DNA of 35,164 nucleotides from an uncultured Clostridia bacterium (lineage in GTDB: Bacteria; Bacillota; Clostridia; Christensenellales; Borkfalkiaceae), in assembly GCA_944359365.1 (NCBI GenBank), contig CALVST010000018.1, positions 1 to 35,164 on the forward strand. Reading direction: 5' to 3'. Positions 23,936-31,613 of this stretch are shown piece after piece (positions within the stretch are counted from its first letter, which is position 1; every line of letters starts with the position of its first letter). A program made the position numbers and the translations under genes. Under the pieces are notes generated by a model. It made no database searches, was not told where the DNA came from, and was given only the letters and a program-made list of their open reading frames with translations.

Positions 23936-25675
23936 TCAGGCGACCAGACCGAACATCCCTATGGTAACGCCGCAGAAGATGAGGAGAGACAGAACGTCCG
24001 TAATGGTCGTGATGAAGGGATTCGCAAACACGGCGGGATCGATGTGGATGGCCTTTGCGAATATGGGCACGCAGCAGCCGACGATTTTCGCAACGATCAC
24101 GGCGAACGCGATCGCCACGGCAACGGCGGCGCAGTAGAGGAGCTGATAGTCATAGCCGAGCGCCATGCCGTCGAGCAGGTACAGCTTCAAAAAGCAGACC
24201 GCCCCGACGGAAACGGAAACGAGCAGCGCCACGCGCAGTTCTTTCCATATCACGCGCACGATATCGCGGGGGCGTATTTCGTCCAGCGTCATGCCGCGGA
24301 TCACGGTAACGGACGCTTGACTGCCCGCATTTCCCGCCGTGCCCATGATCATCGGCACGCACGCTACCAAAACGGGCAGGAGCATCCGCTCATAGGTATT
24401 GAGGATGATGCCCGTAAAGGTGGCGCCTATCATCAGTATCAGCAGCCACGGGATGCGGTGCACATATACGCTGAACACGCTTGTTTCGAAATACGGCTTG
24501 TCGGAAGGGGTGACCGAGTTCATGTACGAGATATCTTCCGTCGCCTCTTCGGTGATGACGTCGAGCGCGTCGTCTACCGTTACGATGCCGACCAACCGCT
24601 TTTCCTGATCCACGACGGGCACCGAAAGAAGGTCGTACTTGGAGAGTATGTTCGCCACCTCTTCCTTGTCTTCATGGGTGTCTACATAAATAAAGTTGTC
24701 TTCCATGAAAGAGCCTACCTGTTCGTCGTAGCCGTGCAGGAACAGGTCCTTCACCGTAACGATGCCGATCAGCGTCTTTCCGTCGTCCGTCACATAGCAG
24801 GTGTAAATGGTCTCTTTGTCTATCGCCTCTTTGCGGATTTTGTCGAAACACTCGCGGACGGTCATGTGCGCGCGCAGGGAGATGCACTCCGTCGTCATGA
24901 TGCTGCCCGCGCTGTCTTCGGGGTATTTGAGGATCTCGTTGATCTCTTTCCTCGTTTCGCTGTCCGCCTGCAGCAGTATGCGCCGCACGACGTTCGCGGG
25001 CATCTCCTCGATCAGGTCTACCGTATCGTCCACGAACAGCTCGTCGAGCATGAGTTTGAGCTCTTTATCCGAAAAGGAGCGGATGAGCAGTTCCTGCTGA
25101 GAGCTGTTCATCTCTACGAAGGTTTCCGCGGCGAGCTCTTTGGGTAGCAGCCTGAAAACGATGGGCAGGTCCGTTTCGCTCAGTTCGGAAAATATTTCCG
25201 CAAGGTCGGCAGGCTCGAGCTCGGCAAGAAGAGGTTTCAGCTGGGAAAATTTCTTCTCTTCGAGGTAGTCTACGATCTCTACGATCTTATCGTTTCGGTT
25301 TTCGGGCGTCGCTTTTAAAAGGACTTCGTGCACGACTTCCGTCGGCATGCTTTCCAACAGTTCCCCGACGTCGTCGTCAATAATTTCGTCGGTGACTTCC
25401 TGCAATTTTACGTCGCTGAAATCTTTGAGTACCCGCTTTTGCGTTTCGCTGTTCAAAAGGACGAACACGTCCGCCGCGACTTCGCTGTCGAGGCAGCCGA
25501 AAAAGGCGGGCATACGTTCGCCGTCTAACGTTTCGAGTATGTGGGCGAGCTGTTCGGGAGAAAGCTCTTCCGCCATCGCTTCGAGGTCTTCCGTCCTGTT
25601 CTCGTCGATCAGCTGTTCTATTTTACGCAGACGGTCTTCGTCCGTCATCTCTTCGGGTTTCAATTCATCGCTCAC
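23936..25675 (-). CDS. mgtE: MgtE-type magnesium channel with a doubled N domain
   Basis: 579 residues from the GTG at 25675, nine bases after AAGGAGG; a GTG at 25684 abuts that site and is unlikely. Two successive helical MgtE-N units are visible at roughly 10-125 and 125-250; both contain a related LLESMPTEVVHEVLL or LIEEMPANVVRRILL segment. Two CBS domains follow (about 255-390, with IVTVKDLFLHGYDE and LVGIVTVDDALDV). The last 170 residues carry about five membrane helices with the family motif MGTAGNAGSQASVTVIRG. MgtE channels admit Mg2+ and close when the cytoplasmic domains bind it. Typical members are about 450 residues, so the extra N unit explains the added length. The leader has no M-box that I can see. 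Confidence 0.93.
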   Translation of the reverse strand: MSDELKPEEMTDEDRLRKIEQLIDENRTEDLEAMAEELSPEQLAHILETLDGERMPAFFGCLDSEVAADVFVLLNSETQKRVLKDFSDVKLQEVTDEIIDDDVGELLESMPTEVVHEVLLKATPENRNDKIVEIVDYLEEKKFSQLKPLLAELEPADLAEIFSELSETDLPIVFRLLPKELAAETFVEMNSSQQELLIRSFSDKELKLMLDELFVDDTVDLIEEMPANVVRRILLQADSETRKEINEILKYPEDSAGSIMTTECISLRAHMTVRECFDKIRKEAIDKETIYTCYVTDDGKTLIGIVTVKDLFLHGYDEQVGSFMEDNFIYVDTHEDKEEVANILSKYDLLSVPVVDQEKRLVGIVTVDDALDVITEEATEDISYMNSVTPSDKPYFETSVFSVYVHRIPWLLILMIGATFTGIILNTYERMLLPVLVACVPMIMGTAGNAGSQASVTVIRGMTLDEIRPRDIVRVIWKELRVALLVSVSVGAVCFLKLYLLDGMALGYDYQLLYCAAVAVAIAFAVIVAKIVGCCVPIFAKAIHIDPAVFANPFITTITDVLSLLIFCGVTIGMFGLVA

Positions 25676-25707
25676 GGCACACACCTCCTTTTCGTACTCC
25701 GCTTTTC

Positions 25708-25736
25708 AGTATAAATTTTTTAAAAAAGTTTGTCAA
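25708..25736 (-). promoter_or_regulatory. sigma-A promoter of mgtE
   Basis: On the minus strand: TTGACA (complement of 25731-25736), a 17 bp AT-rich spacer and TATACT (complement of 25708-25713). Confidence 0.8.
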
Positions 25737-25738
25737 GC

Positions 25739-25763
25739 ACTGCCGCGTATCCTCTGCGGCAGT
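25739..25763. promoter_or_regulatory. inverted repeat between divergent promoters, role unknown
   Basis: ACTGCCGC (25739-25746) and GCGGCAGT (25756-25763) form a perfect 8 bp inverted repeat around nine bases. It sits right upstream of the mgtE -35 box and 41 bases before the -35 of the divergent aminotransferase gene. It could be an operator. Confidence 0.4.
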
Positions 25764-25803
25764 CAAAATAATTTTTTGAATTTTTCCGCGCCCGCCGATA
25801 CGG

Positions 25804-25832
25804 TTGAAAGCCGCGTTTTTTTGTGGTATAAT
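25804..25832 (+). promoter_or_regulatory. sigma-A promoter of the aminotransferase gene
   Basis: TTGAAA (25804-25809), a 17 bp spacer and perfect TATAAT (25827-25832), 33 bases before the start codon. Confidence 0.8.
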
Positions 25833-25865
25833 AAATCATCGAATAAAAAAGGAAGGAATGGATAT

Positions 25866-27050
25866 ATGAACGCAAGAATGTACGAGCTGGGCAGCAGGCG
25901 CTCGGTGATACGCGAAATTTTTGAATTCGGAAAGAAACGCGCGGCGGAAGTCGGCGCGGACAAAGTGTTCGATTTCAGCCTCGGCAACCCGAGCGTCGAA
26001 CCGCCGAAGGTCGTGGAGGATACGCTCGTATCCCTCTTGCATACAGACAATGCCACCGCTCTGCACGGCTATACCTCCGCGCAGGGCGATGCGGAAACGA
26101 GAAGGGCGATCGCGGAATATATCGCGGGCAAGCATGGCGTGAAAACGGATCCCGACTATATATATATGACTTGCGGTGCGGCGGCGTCGCTCACCATAAC
26201 CCTCTCCGCCATTTGCAACGCGGGCGACGAGGTGATCACCTTTGCGCCGTTCTTCACCGAATACAGGGTGTTCACGCAGACGGCGGGGGCAAAGCTGATA
26301 GAGCTTGCGTCCGATCCCGATACTTTCCAGATAGATTTTTCCCTTTTGGAAAACGCCTTCACGGAAAAGACCGCCGCGGTGCTCGTCAATTCGCCGAACA
26401 ATCCGAGCGGCGTCGTTTACAGCGAAGAAACGGTCAAAAAACTTTCCGCTCTGCTCGAAAGGAAGAGCCGCGAACTCGGCAAGACCATTTACCTTATCAC
26501 CGACGAGCCTTACCGCGAACTCGTGTACGGCGGAGTGAAGGTGCCTTACCTTACGGCATATTATAAAAACACCGTGGTCTGCTATTCCTATTCCAAATCG
26601 CTTTCCCTTCCCGGCGAGCGCATCGGGTATATTTTCGTGAGTCCCGAAGCGGACGCAGCAAAGGAATTGTATCTTGCCGTGTGCGGCGCGGGCAGGGCGC
26701 TCGGATATGTGTGCGCGCCGTCGCTGTTTCAGAAGATGATCGCAAAGTGTCAGGGCGCCGTTTCCGACGTTTCCGTGTACGAACGCAACCGCGACGTGCT
26801 TCTGAAAGCGCTCGAAGAGTGCGGTTTCCGCTGTGTGCGGCCGGACGGCGCGTTCTATCTGTTCGTCCGCTCGCCCGAGCCGGACGCAAACGCCTTCTGC
26901 GAGCGGGCGAAAAAGTACGGGCTGCTGCTCGTGCCGGGCGACGACTTCGGCTGCAAGGGGTATGTGCGCATCGCTTACTGCGTTTCGCCCGAAATGATCG
27001 CGCGTTCTCTGCCGTACTTCAAAAAGCTAGCGGACGAATATAAAAAATAA
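25866..27050 (+). CDS. class I/II PLP-dependent aminotransferase
   Basis: 394 residues from the ATG at 25866, which has AAGGAAGGA eight bases upstream; the open frame extends left through the divergent promoter region and is not coding there. Fold-type I motifs are clear: FDFSLGNPSVEPP near the N-terminus, GYTSAQGDAETRRAIAEY, NSPNNPSGVVYSEE, DEPYRELVY and the PLP-binding lysine K244 in SYSKSLSLPGERIGY. It transfers an amino group between an amino acid and a 2-oxo acid in the cytoplasm, most likely an aspartate- or aromatic-type enzyme; the exact substrate cannot be read. The phosphatase gene starts 18 bases later and is probably in the same operon. Confidence 0.93.
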   Translation: MNARMYELGSRRSVIREIFEFGKKRAAEVGADKVFDFSLGNPSVEPPKVVEDTLVSLLHTDNATALHGYTSAQGDAETRRAIAEYIAGKHGVKTDPDYIYMTCGAAASLTITLSAICNAGDEVITFAPFFTEYRVFTQTAGAKLIELASDPDTFQIDFSLLENAFTEKTAAVLVNSPNNPSGVVYSEETVKKLSALLERKSRELGKTIYLITDEPYRELVYGGVKVPYLTAYYKNTVVCYSYSKSLSLPGERIGYIFVSPEADAAKELYLAVCGAGRALGYVCAPSLFQKMIAKCQGAVSDVSVYERNRDVLLKALEECGFRCVRPDGAFYLFVRSPEPDANAFCERAKKYGLLLVPGDDFGCKGYVRIAYCVSPEMIARSLPYFKKLADEYKK

Positions 27051-27068
27051 TTCCGCGGGAGTGAAGGT

Positions 27069-27794
27069 ATGAGGCTTATTTTTATCCGTCACGGCGATCC
27101 CGATTACGAAAAGGATTCCGTGACCGAAAAGGGAGAAAGAGAGATAGAACTGCTCGCCGATAAAATGCAGCGCGAGCGCGTCAAAGAATTTTACATATCC
27201 CCCTTGGGCAGGGCGCAGAAAACGGCGCAGGCTACGCTTTCGCGCGTGGGGCGCACGGGGAAGACGTGCGGATGGCTGAAAGAATTCACCGTTCCCGTTT
27301 TTCATCCCGATACGGGAGAGAAGCATTTTATATGGGACTTTATGCCCTCATTTATGGACAGGTATCCCTTGCTGTATTCGGCAAAGGGATGGAAGAGCGT
27401 GCCGTTTATAGCCGAAAGCGGCGTGCCCGCCGCGTATGACGAGGTGTGCCGCGGGATAGACGGCGTTTTGCGGGAGCACGGCTATATCCGGTGCGGCACC
27501 TTTTACCGTGCGGCAAAGCCGAACCGCGATACGCTCGTCTTTTTCTGTCACTTCGGGGTGACGGGCATCATTTTGTCCCATTTGTTCAATATGCCGCCCG
27601 TGGCGCTCTTGCAGCACTTCTGCGCCGCGCCGACCTCCGTCACTACGGTGTATACCGAAGAGCGGGAGGAGGGAATAGCGGCGTTCCGCTGCGCCTCTTT
27701 CGGCGACGTGTCGCACCTGTATATAGCGGACGAGCCGCCCGCGTTTTCGGGCAGGTTCTGCGAAACGTATGACAATTTCGACGAGCGGCACTGA
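27069..27794 (+). CDS. histidine phosphatase family protein
   Basis: 241 residues. The catalytic RHG motif is at residues 7-9 (LIFIRHGDPDY), followed by SPLGRAQKTA with the second phosphate-binding arginine and a late histidine in FFCHFGVTGII. This is the phosphoglycerate-mutase-like fold that forms a phosphohistidine intermediate. A central insertion of about 70 residues (FHPDTGEKHFIWDFMPSFMD onward) sets it apart from simple mutases. GGGAGTGAAGG precedes the ATG. The substrate is unknown. It shares an operon with the aminotransferase gene and ends at a terminator. Confidence 0.88.
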   Translation: MRLIFIRHGDPDYEKDSVTEKGEREIELLADKMQRERVKEFYISPLGRAQKTAQATLSRVGRTGKTCGWLKEFTVPVFHPDTGEKHFIWDFMPSFMDRYPLLYSAKGWKSVPFIAESGVPAAYDEVCRGIDGVLREHGYIRCGTFYRAAKPNRDTLVFFCHFGVTGIILSHLFNMPPVALLQHFCAAPTSVTTVYTEEREEGIAAFRCASFGDVSHLYIADEPPAFSGRFCETYDNFDERH

Positions 27795-27815
27795 ACCGTA
27801 TCGTATATTCAGAAA

Positions 27816-27848
27816 GCGAAAAGCGCGCCTTTCGGGCGCGCTTTTCGC
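27816..27848 (+). terminator. rho-independent terminator
   Basis: A 14 bp stem GCGAAAAGCGCGCC/GGCGCGCTTTTCGC closes the aminotransferase-phosphatase operon. The T-run is inside the stem and weak outside, so its strength is uncertain. Confidence 0.65.
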
Positions 27849-27903
27849 ATTGTTGCGCATAGAGGCGGATATTTCGGCACATACTGCTGTGCGGAGGGAC
27901 ATT

Positions 27904-28095
27904 ATGACAAAACTTACTGCAAAAGACCTCGAAGTACTTTCGGGGCTCCTCATGGGCGAAGGCATGGCGTGCAAAAAGGCGAAAATGTATTCCAAAACGC
28001 TCACCGATCCCGATCTTGCCGAGTGCATGGGGCGCATCGCGGAATGCCACAGGCAGAGGTTTGAACAGCTCCTCTGTGTTTTGGAGGGCAAATAA
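27904..28095 (+). CDS. small coat-associated-type helical protein, 63 aa
   Basis: The ATG has GGAGGGAC upstream and the stop is one base before the start of the CotF-like gene, showing coupled translation. The sequence is all-helical, with LEVLSGLLMGEGMACKKAKM and ECMGRIAECHRQRFEQLLCV. It resembles half of a ferritin-like four-helix bundle, as in short proteins encoded next to spore-coat CotF genes. The pair probably forms one complex. The function is inferred from the neighbour only. Confidence 0.75.
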   Translation: MTKLTAKDLEVLSGLLMGEGMACKKAKMYSKTLTDPDLAECMGRIAECHRQRFEQLLCVLEGK

Positions 28096-28096
28096 A

Positions 28097-28393
28097 ATGG
28101 CAAAACTTAGCAAGAGGGAGAGCACCCTCAACGAAAAAGATTCCCTTACCGATATGCTGAACACGGAAAAAATGCTTCTCGACAGCTACGCGCTCGCGGT
28201 GAAAGAGGGGAGCACCAAGAGCCTCCGCTCGCAGTTTTTGAGCTGTTTCGGCAAGGCGCAGGAAGACCAGTTCACGGTTTTTTCGGAAATGAAGGAGAAG
28301 GGATATTATCAGCTTATGCCTGCGGAAAAGCAGATGTTGGACCAAAAAAGCGAAGATTTTATGAAAATGAGCAAAGAAATTGCACAAAATTGA
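28097..28393 (+). CDS. CotF-family spore coat-like protein
   Basis: 98 residues from the ATG at 28097, with GGAGGG about 7-8 bases upstream inside the previous gene. The motif LNEKDSLTDMLNTEKMLLDS and the later FLSCFGKAQEDQFTVFSEM with KGYYQLMPAE match the CotF (coat F) family, a ferritin-like helical bundle. In Bacillus CotF is a spore coat protein; clostridial homologues are common and their roles are less clear. Followed directly by a terminator. Confidence 0.85.
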   Translation: MAKLSKRESTLNEKDSLTDMLNTEKMLLDSYALAVKEGSTKSLRSQFLSCFGKAQEDQFTVFSEMKEKGYYQLMPAEKQMLDQKSEDFMKMSKEIAQN

Positions 28394-28420
28394 ATCATTT
28401 GCCTTGCGGTAAACGATGAG

Positions 28421-28456
28421 AGCCTGAAAAAATTTTTATTTTTTCAGGCTTTTCCC
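28421..28456 (+). terminator. rho-independent terminator
   Basis: A 13 bp stem AGCCTGAAAAAAT/ATTTTTTCAGGCT with a four-base loop is followed by TTTCCC and a further T-run, after the CotF-like gene. Confidence 0.88.
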
Positions 28457-28466
28457 TTTTTTTCGC

Positions 28467-28495
28467 TATACAAATGCAGTTTATTATGCTATACT
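28467..28495 (+). promoter_or_regulatory. extended -10 promoter of the alpha-galactosidase gene
   Basis: TATACT (28490-28495) preceded by TG one base upstream forms an extended -10 element; TATACA 17 bp upstream is a partial -35 box. Confidence 0.5.
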
Positions 28496-28549
28496 GACTG
28501 CAAGCGGCTCGAAAGGGCGGCGAATGAAACGGAATTTTCGGAGGAAATC

Positions 28550-30676
28550 ATGATCAAGAAAAAGGGGCAGATCGTGCGGCTGGATACGCCGAATACGACG
28601 CTCGTCATCGACGCGTCTGCGGGGGAGTACCTTTATTACGGCAAAAGGCTTACGAGCGGCGGCGGGTTTGAGGCGCTCAGCGGTTCGCCGCGCAAAATAT
28701 TTTCTCAGTACGGCTTTGCCGATTACACCGAAAGCAGCGTTTTGATGGAAAATGCAGACGGCGGCATTTCTACGGCGTTTACCTTTTCCAAAAGCAAAAT
28801 ACTGACGGAAAAACCCGAAATAGCGGGGCTGCCTTCTTCCTACGGAGAGGGGAAAACGCTCGAACTCAAATATGTGGACGCGCCCACGAAAGTCGCGCTC
28901 TATCTTTACTATACGGTGTTTGAAGACAGCGACGTGATCGCCGTTTCTTCAAAACTTGTGAACGGCGCGAAAAAGGAGCTGTATATACGCCGCCTTGCGA
29001 GCGTGCAGCTCGACCTTTTGGGCGAATATTCCTTCGTTACCTTCGAGGGCGCATGGGCGCGCGAACGGCAGAAGGTCTCCCGTGCGATCGGCAGGGGCGT
29101 TTTCTATAACGATTCCAAAAAGGGCGTTTCCTCGCACGAGCGCAACCCTTTCGTCATTGCGGAGGGCAAGGAAGGCGTTTACGGCGTCAACCTCGTGTAT
29201 ACGGGCAATCATAAAGAGATATTCGAATGCTGCGAAAACGGCAGGGCGCGCCTCATCGCGGGCATCAACGATTTCATGTTCCGTTGGAAACTTCTGCCCG
29301 GCGAAGAATTTGCCGCCCCCGAGGCGGTCATGTGCTACGCGCCCTGCGAAGACGGGCTCAGCTTGCAGATGCACCGTTTTGTGCGCGAACATATCGTGCG
29401 CGGCAAGTGGAAAAAGCGCGAGCGCCCCATACTCGTCAACAATTGGGAGGGGACGTATTTCGATTTCAACGAAGAAAAGCTGCTGAACATCGCGCGGGCG
29501 GCGAAGGAAACGGGCGTGGAGCTCTTCGTGCTCGACGACGGTTGGTTCGGCAACCGATGCGACGATCACCGCGCGCTCGGCGATTGGTTCGACAATACCG
29601 AAAAGACGGGCGGCGGGCTGAAGAGCCTTGCCGACAAAATACGCGCGCTCGGGCTTGACTTCGGCATCTGGGTGGAGCCGGAAATGATAAGCGAAGACAG
29701 CGACCTGTTCCGTTCCCATCCGAATTTTGCGATGCGCGTGCCCGGAAGGGAGCCTACGCGCATGCGCCAACAGCTTTGCCTCAACCTTGCGGACGAAAAG
29801 GTACAAAATTATATCGTGCGCGTCATATCCGACGTCATCGCAAGGAGCGGCGCCTCGTATGTGAAGTGGGATTACAACCGCACGCTTACCGACTGTTACG
29901 GCAAAAACATTCCGCAGGGCGAGTATTTTCACCGCTATATCCTCGGCTACTACCGCGTGCTTTCCAAAATAACCAAGAAGTTCCCGTTCGTGCTGTTCGA
30001 AGGCTGTTCGGGCGGCGGCGGCAGGTTCGACCTCGGCAACTTCTGCTACTATCCGCAGTTTTGGACGAGCGACGATACCGATGCGCGCGAGCGCCTGAGA
30101 ATTCAGGACGGTACCTCTTACGGATATCCGCAGACGGTGATGGGCGCGCACGTTTCCGCCTGCCCCAACCACCAAACGGAAAACAGCAATCCGCTTGAAA
30201 CGCGTTTCAACATCGCGTGCGGCGGCGTGCTCGGGTATGAGCTCGACATGGGCAAACTTACCGAAGAGGAGAAAAAAGTCATCACCGCGCAGGTGGCGTT
30301 CTATAAAGAGCACCGCAAAGTTCTGCAATTCGGCGACTATTACCGTCTCGGCGGCGTGTTCGAAGGGGAAGTGGGCGGTTTCATGACCGTTTCGCCCGAT
30401 AAAAATTCGGCGATCGCCGTCGCCGCGGTCACGAACAGAGTCGTGAACGGACCGCTGCCCTTCATACGGTTCAAGGGGCTGAACCCTTCGGCTGTCTACG
30501 AGGTGACCACGCGCCCGCAGGCAAATTACGGCGGGCAGCTCTCCTTTACCGCGGGGGGCGATATGCTGATGAACGGCGGCATTTTGCTGCGTGATATCTT
30601 CTCTGACACGCAGGCGAAAGAGAACAGCGGCTGTATCTTCACCCGTATGTTCGTCATTAAAAAGTGCAAAGCGTAA
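28550..30676 (+). CDS. GH36 alpha-galactosidase
   Basis: 708 residues, the usual length for GH36 group I enzymes, with no signal peptide, so intracellular. An N-terminal beta-supersandwich (about 1-290) precedes the barrel. Family motifs: PILVNNWEGTYFDFNEEKLL, FVLDDGWFG, FGIWVEPEMIS, the nucleophile D441 in VKWDYNRTL, FEGCSGGGGRFDLG (a variant of the common ESCSSGGGRFD form) and the acid/base motif SDDTD at 507-511. A C-terminal beta domain ends the chain. It removes terminal alpha-1,6-galactose from raffinose-type sugars or galactomannan fragments after uptake. GGAGGA precedes the ATG. It stands alone with its own promoter and terminator and has no transporter beside it. Confidence 0.93.
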   Translation: MIKKKGQIVRLDTPNTTLVIDASAGEYLYYGKRLTSGGGFEALSGSPRKIFSQYGFADYTESSVLMENADGGISTAFTFSKSKILTEKPEIAGLPSSYGEGKTLELKYVDAPTKVALYLYYTVFEDSDVIAVSSKLVNGAKKELYIRRLASVQLDLLGEYSFVTFEGAWARERQKVSRAIGRGVFYNDSKKGVSSHERNPFVIAEGKEGVYGVNLVYTGNHKEIFECCENGRARLIAGINDFMFRWKLLPGEEFAAPEAVMCYAPCEDGLSLQMHRFVREHIVRGKWKKRERPILVNNWEGTYFDFNEEKLLNIARAAKETGVELFVLDDGWFGNRCDDHRALGDWFDNTEKTGGGLKSLADKIRALGLDFGIWVEPEMISEDSDLFRSHPNFAMRVPGREPTRMRQQLCLNLADEKVQNYIVRVISDVIARSGASYVKWDYNRTLTDCYGKNIPQGEYFHRYILGYYRVLSKITKKFPFVLFEGCSGGGGRFDLGNFCYYPQFWTSDDTDARERLRIQDGTSYGYPQTVMGAHVSACPNHQTENSNPLETRFNIACGGVLGYELDMGKLTEEEKKVITAQVAFYKEHRKVLQFGDYYRLGGVFEGEVGGFMTVSPDKNSAIAVAAVTNRVVNGPLPFIRFKGLNPSAVYEVTTRPQANYGGQLSFTAGGDMLMNGGILLRDIFSDTQAKENSGCIFTRMFVIKKCKA

Positions 30677-30682
30677 AAAATC

Positions 30683-30715
30683 AAAGCGGCGCTCGGAATG
30701 AGCGCCGCTTTTGCG
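30683..30715. terminator. terminator between convergent genes
   Basis: A 12 bp stem AAAGCGGCGCTC/GAGCGCCGCTTT lies after the alpha-galactosidase gene. On the minus strand it is followed by TTTGATTTTTT and can also end the kinase gene. Confidence 0.85.
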
Positions 30716-30728
30716 TTGCGGTAAATGA

Positions 30729-31550
30729 TCAGCGGATGTGGATGCGCGTGCAGCGCACGTTGCCCGAAAGCACTTCTTTTATGGAATATGCGGCGTTTGC
30801 GATGAGCACTTCCGTTCCCTGTGCCGCGGCGTCTTTCACATACTCCAACTTTGCTTTGGCGCCGTTCGCGCCCTTGCGTGACGCGCCTTCGCAGTATTGC
30901 TTATAATATTCGATGTGCTCCACGATCTCTATATCGTCTTTGCCGGCGATCTCTTCGATAAGGGTGGAAGGATCGTGCGGATCGGTATAGATGCCGTCCA
31001 CGCTGGTAAATATGAGCAGCGTTTTCGCCTTTACGAGGCACGCGACGAGGGACGCGGTTTCGTCGTTATCCACGCACTCGTATACGCGCGCGTGCGACTT
31101 TGCGAGCGCCGTCAGTTCGAGCCGCCTGTTCTCCGATTCGGATACCGCGTCGTTGTAGTTGATGATGGGGATGGCGTTCTGCTCTTTGCAGCGGAGCAAA
31201 AGTTTGCGTATATGCTCGCGCTTCACTTCGTCGTTGAAGTGGTGGTGTTCTACGAGTATCTGCCGTACGGAGTACTTGCTGTCTACATACTGGCGGTAAG
31301 TCTGCATGAGGATCGCCTGCCCCTGCGCGCTGTAATCGGTTTTCGCGTCTTCCGTGTCGGGCAGCTCTTTCCCCGCGCGCATCATGTAGTCCAGCCGCCC
31401 GATCTCCGTCGCGCCGCTCGATATCCAAATATAGCCGGGTTTGAGTTCGCGCGAGAGCCTCGCCACGCGCGTGTAGTCTATCATGTTGTCCTTTTTGTCG
31501 ATGAGCGCCATCGAACCTATTTTGCCGACGAGTTCCGCATCGAATTTCAT
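30729..31550 (-). CDS. glutamate 5-kinase-like amino acid kinase, no PUA domain
   Basis: 273 residues from the ATG at 31550, with GGAAGGTGAG upstream; the open frame runs further but without a ribosome site. It matches the amino acid kinase fold of ProB: the substrate loop WISSGATEIG, YSAQGQAILMQTY, PIINYNDAVS, the VDNDETASLVA motif and FTSVDGIYTDPHDP, with a nucleotide-site lysine in the GANGAKAKL loop. Bacterial ProB often has a C-terminal PUA domain, missing here. The N-terminal loop reads VGKIGSMAL where ProB has VVKVGSS-like residues, and no proA lies nearby. It may phosphorylate glutamate for proline synthesis or act on another acid. Confidence 0.78.
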   Translation of the reverse strand: MKFDAELVGKIGSMALIDKKDNMIDYTRVARLSRELKPGYIWISSGATEIGRLDYMMRAGKELPDTEDAKTDYSAQGQAILMQTYRQYVDSKYSVRQILVEHHHFNDEVKREHIRKLLLRCKEQNAIPIINYNDAVSESENRRLELTALAKSHARVYECVDNDETASLVACLVKAKTLLIFTSVDGIYTDPHDPSTLIEEIAGKDDIEIVEHIEYYKQYCEGASRKGANGAKAKLEYVKDAAAQGTEVLIANAAYSIKEVLSGNVRCTRIHIR

Positions 31551-31564
31551 GATCTCACCTTCCG

Positions 31565-31581
31565 TGCGCCCTTCGGGCGCA
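31565..31581. promoter_or_regulatory. hairpin in the leader of the kinase gene
   Basis: TGCGCCC TTC GGGCGCA is a perfect 7 bp stem with a three-base loop, 15 bases upstream of the kinase start codon on the minus strand, close to its ribosome site. On the plus strand it is followed by TGTTTTTTC and looks like a small terminator. Which strand uses it is not clear. Confidence 0.5.
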
Positions 31582-31613
31582 TGTTTTTTCTGTTTTTGCC
31601 GAATACTTTGTTT

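Noticed and set aside
24044..25147. 367-residue plus-strand open frame opposite mgtE
   Set aside because: His- and Arg-rich antisense product with no domain; mgtE has promoter, ribosome site and full family motifs.
25685..25865. Possible magnesium (M-box) riboswitch ahead of mgtE
   Set aside because: The promoter lies only about 30 bases from the start codon, leaving no room for a structured leader of the needed size.
28949..30328. 459-residue minus-strand open frame opposite the GH36 gene
   Set aside because: The plus strand carries all GH36 catalytic motifs; the antisense frame has no ribosome site or motif.
30897..31613. Upstream extension of the small lipoprotein frame
   Set aside because: It runs antisense through the kinase gene; the signal peptide and lipobox place the true start near 31614.
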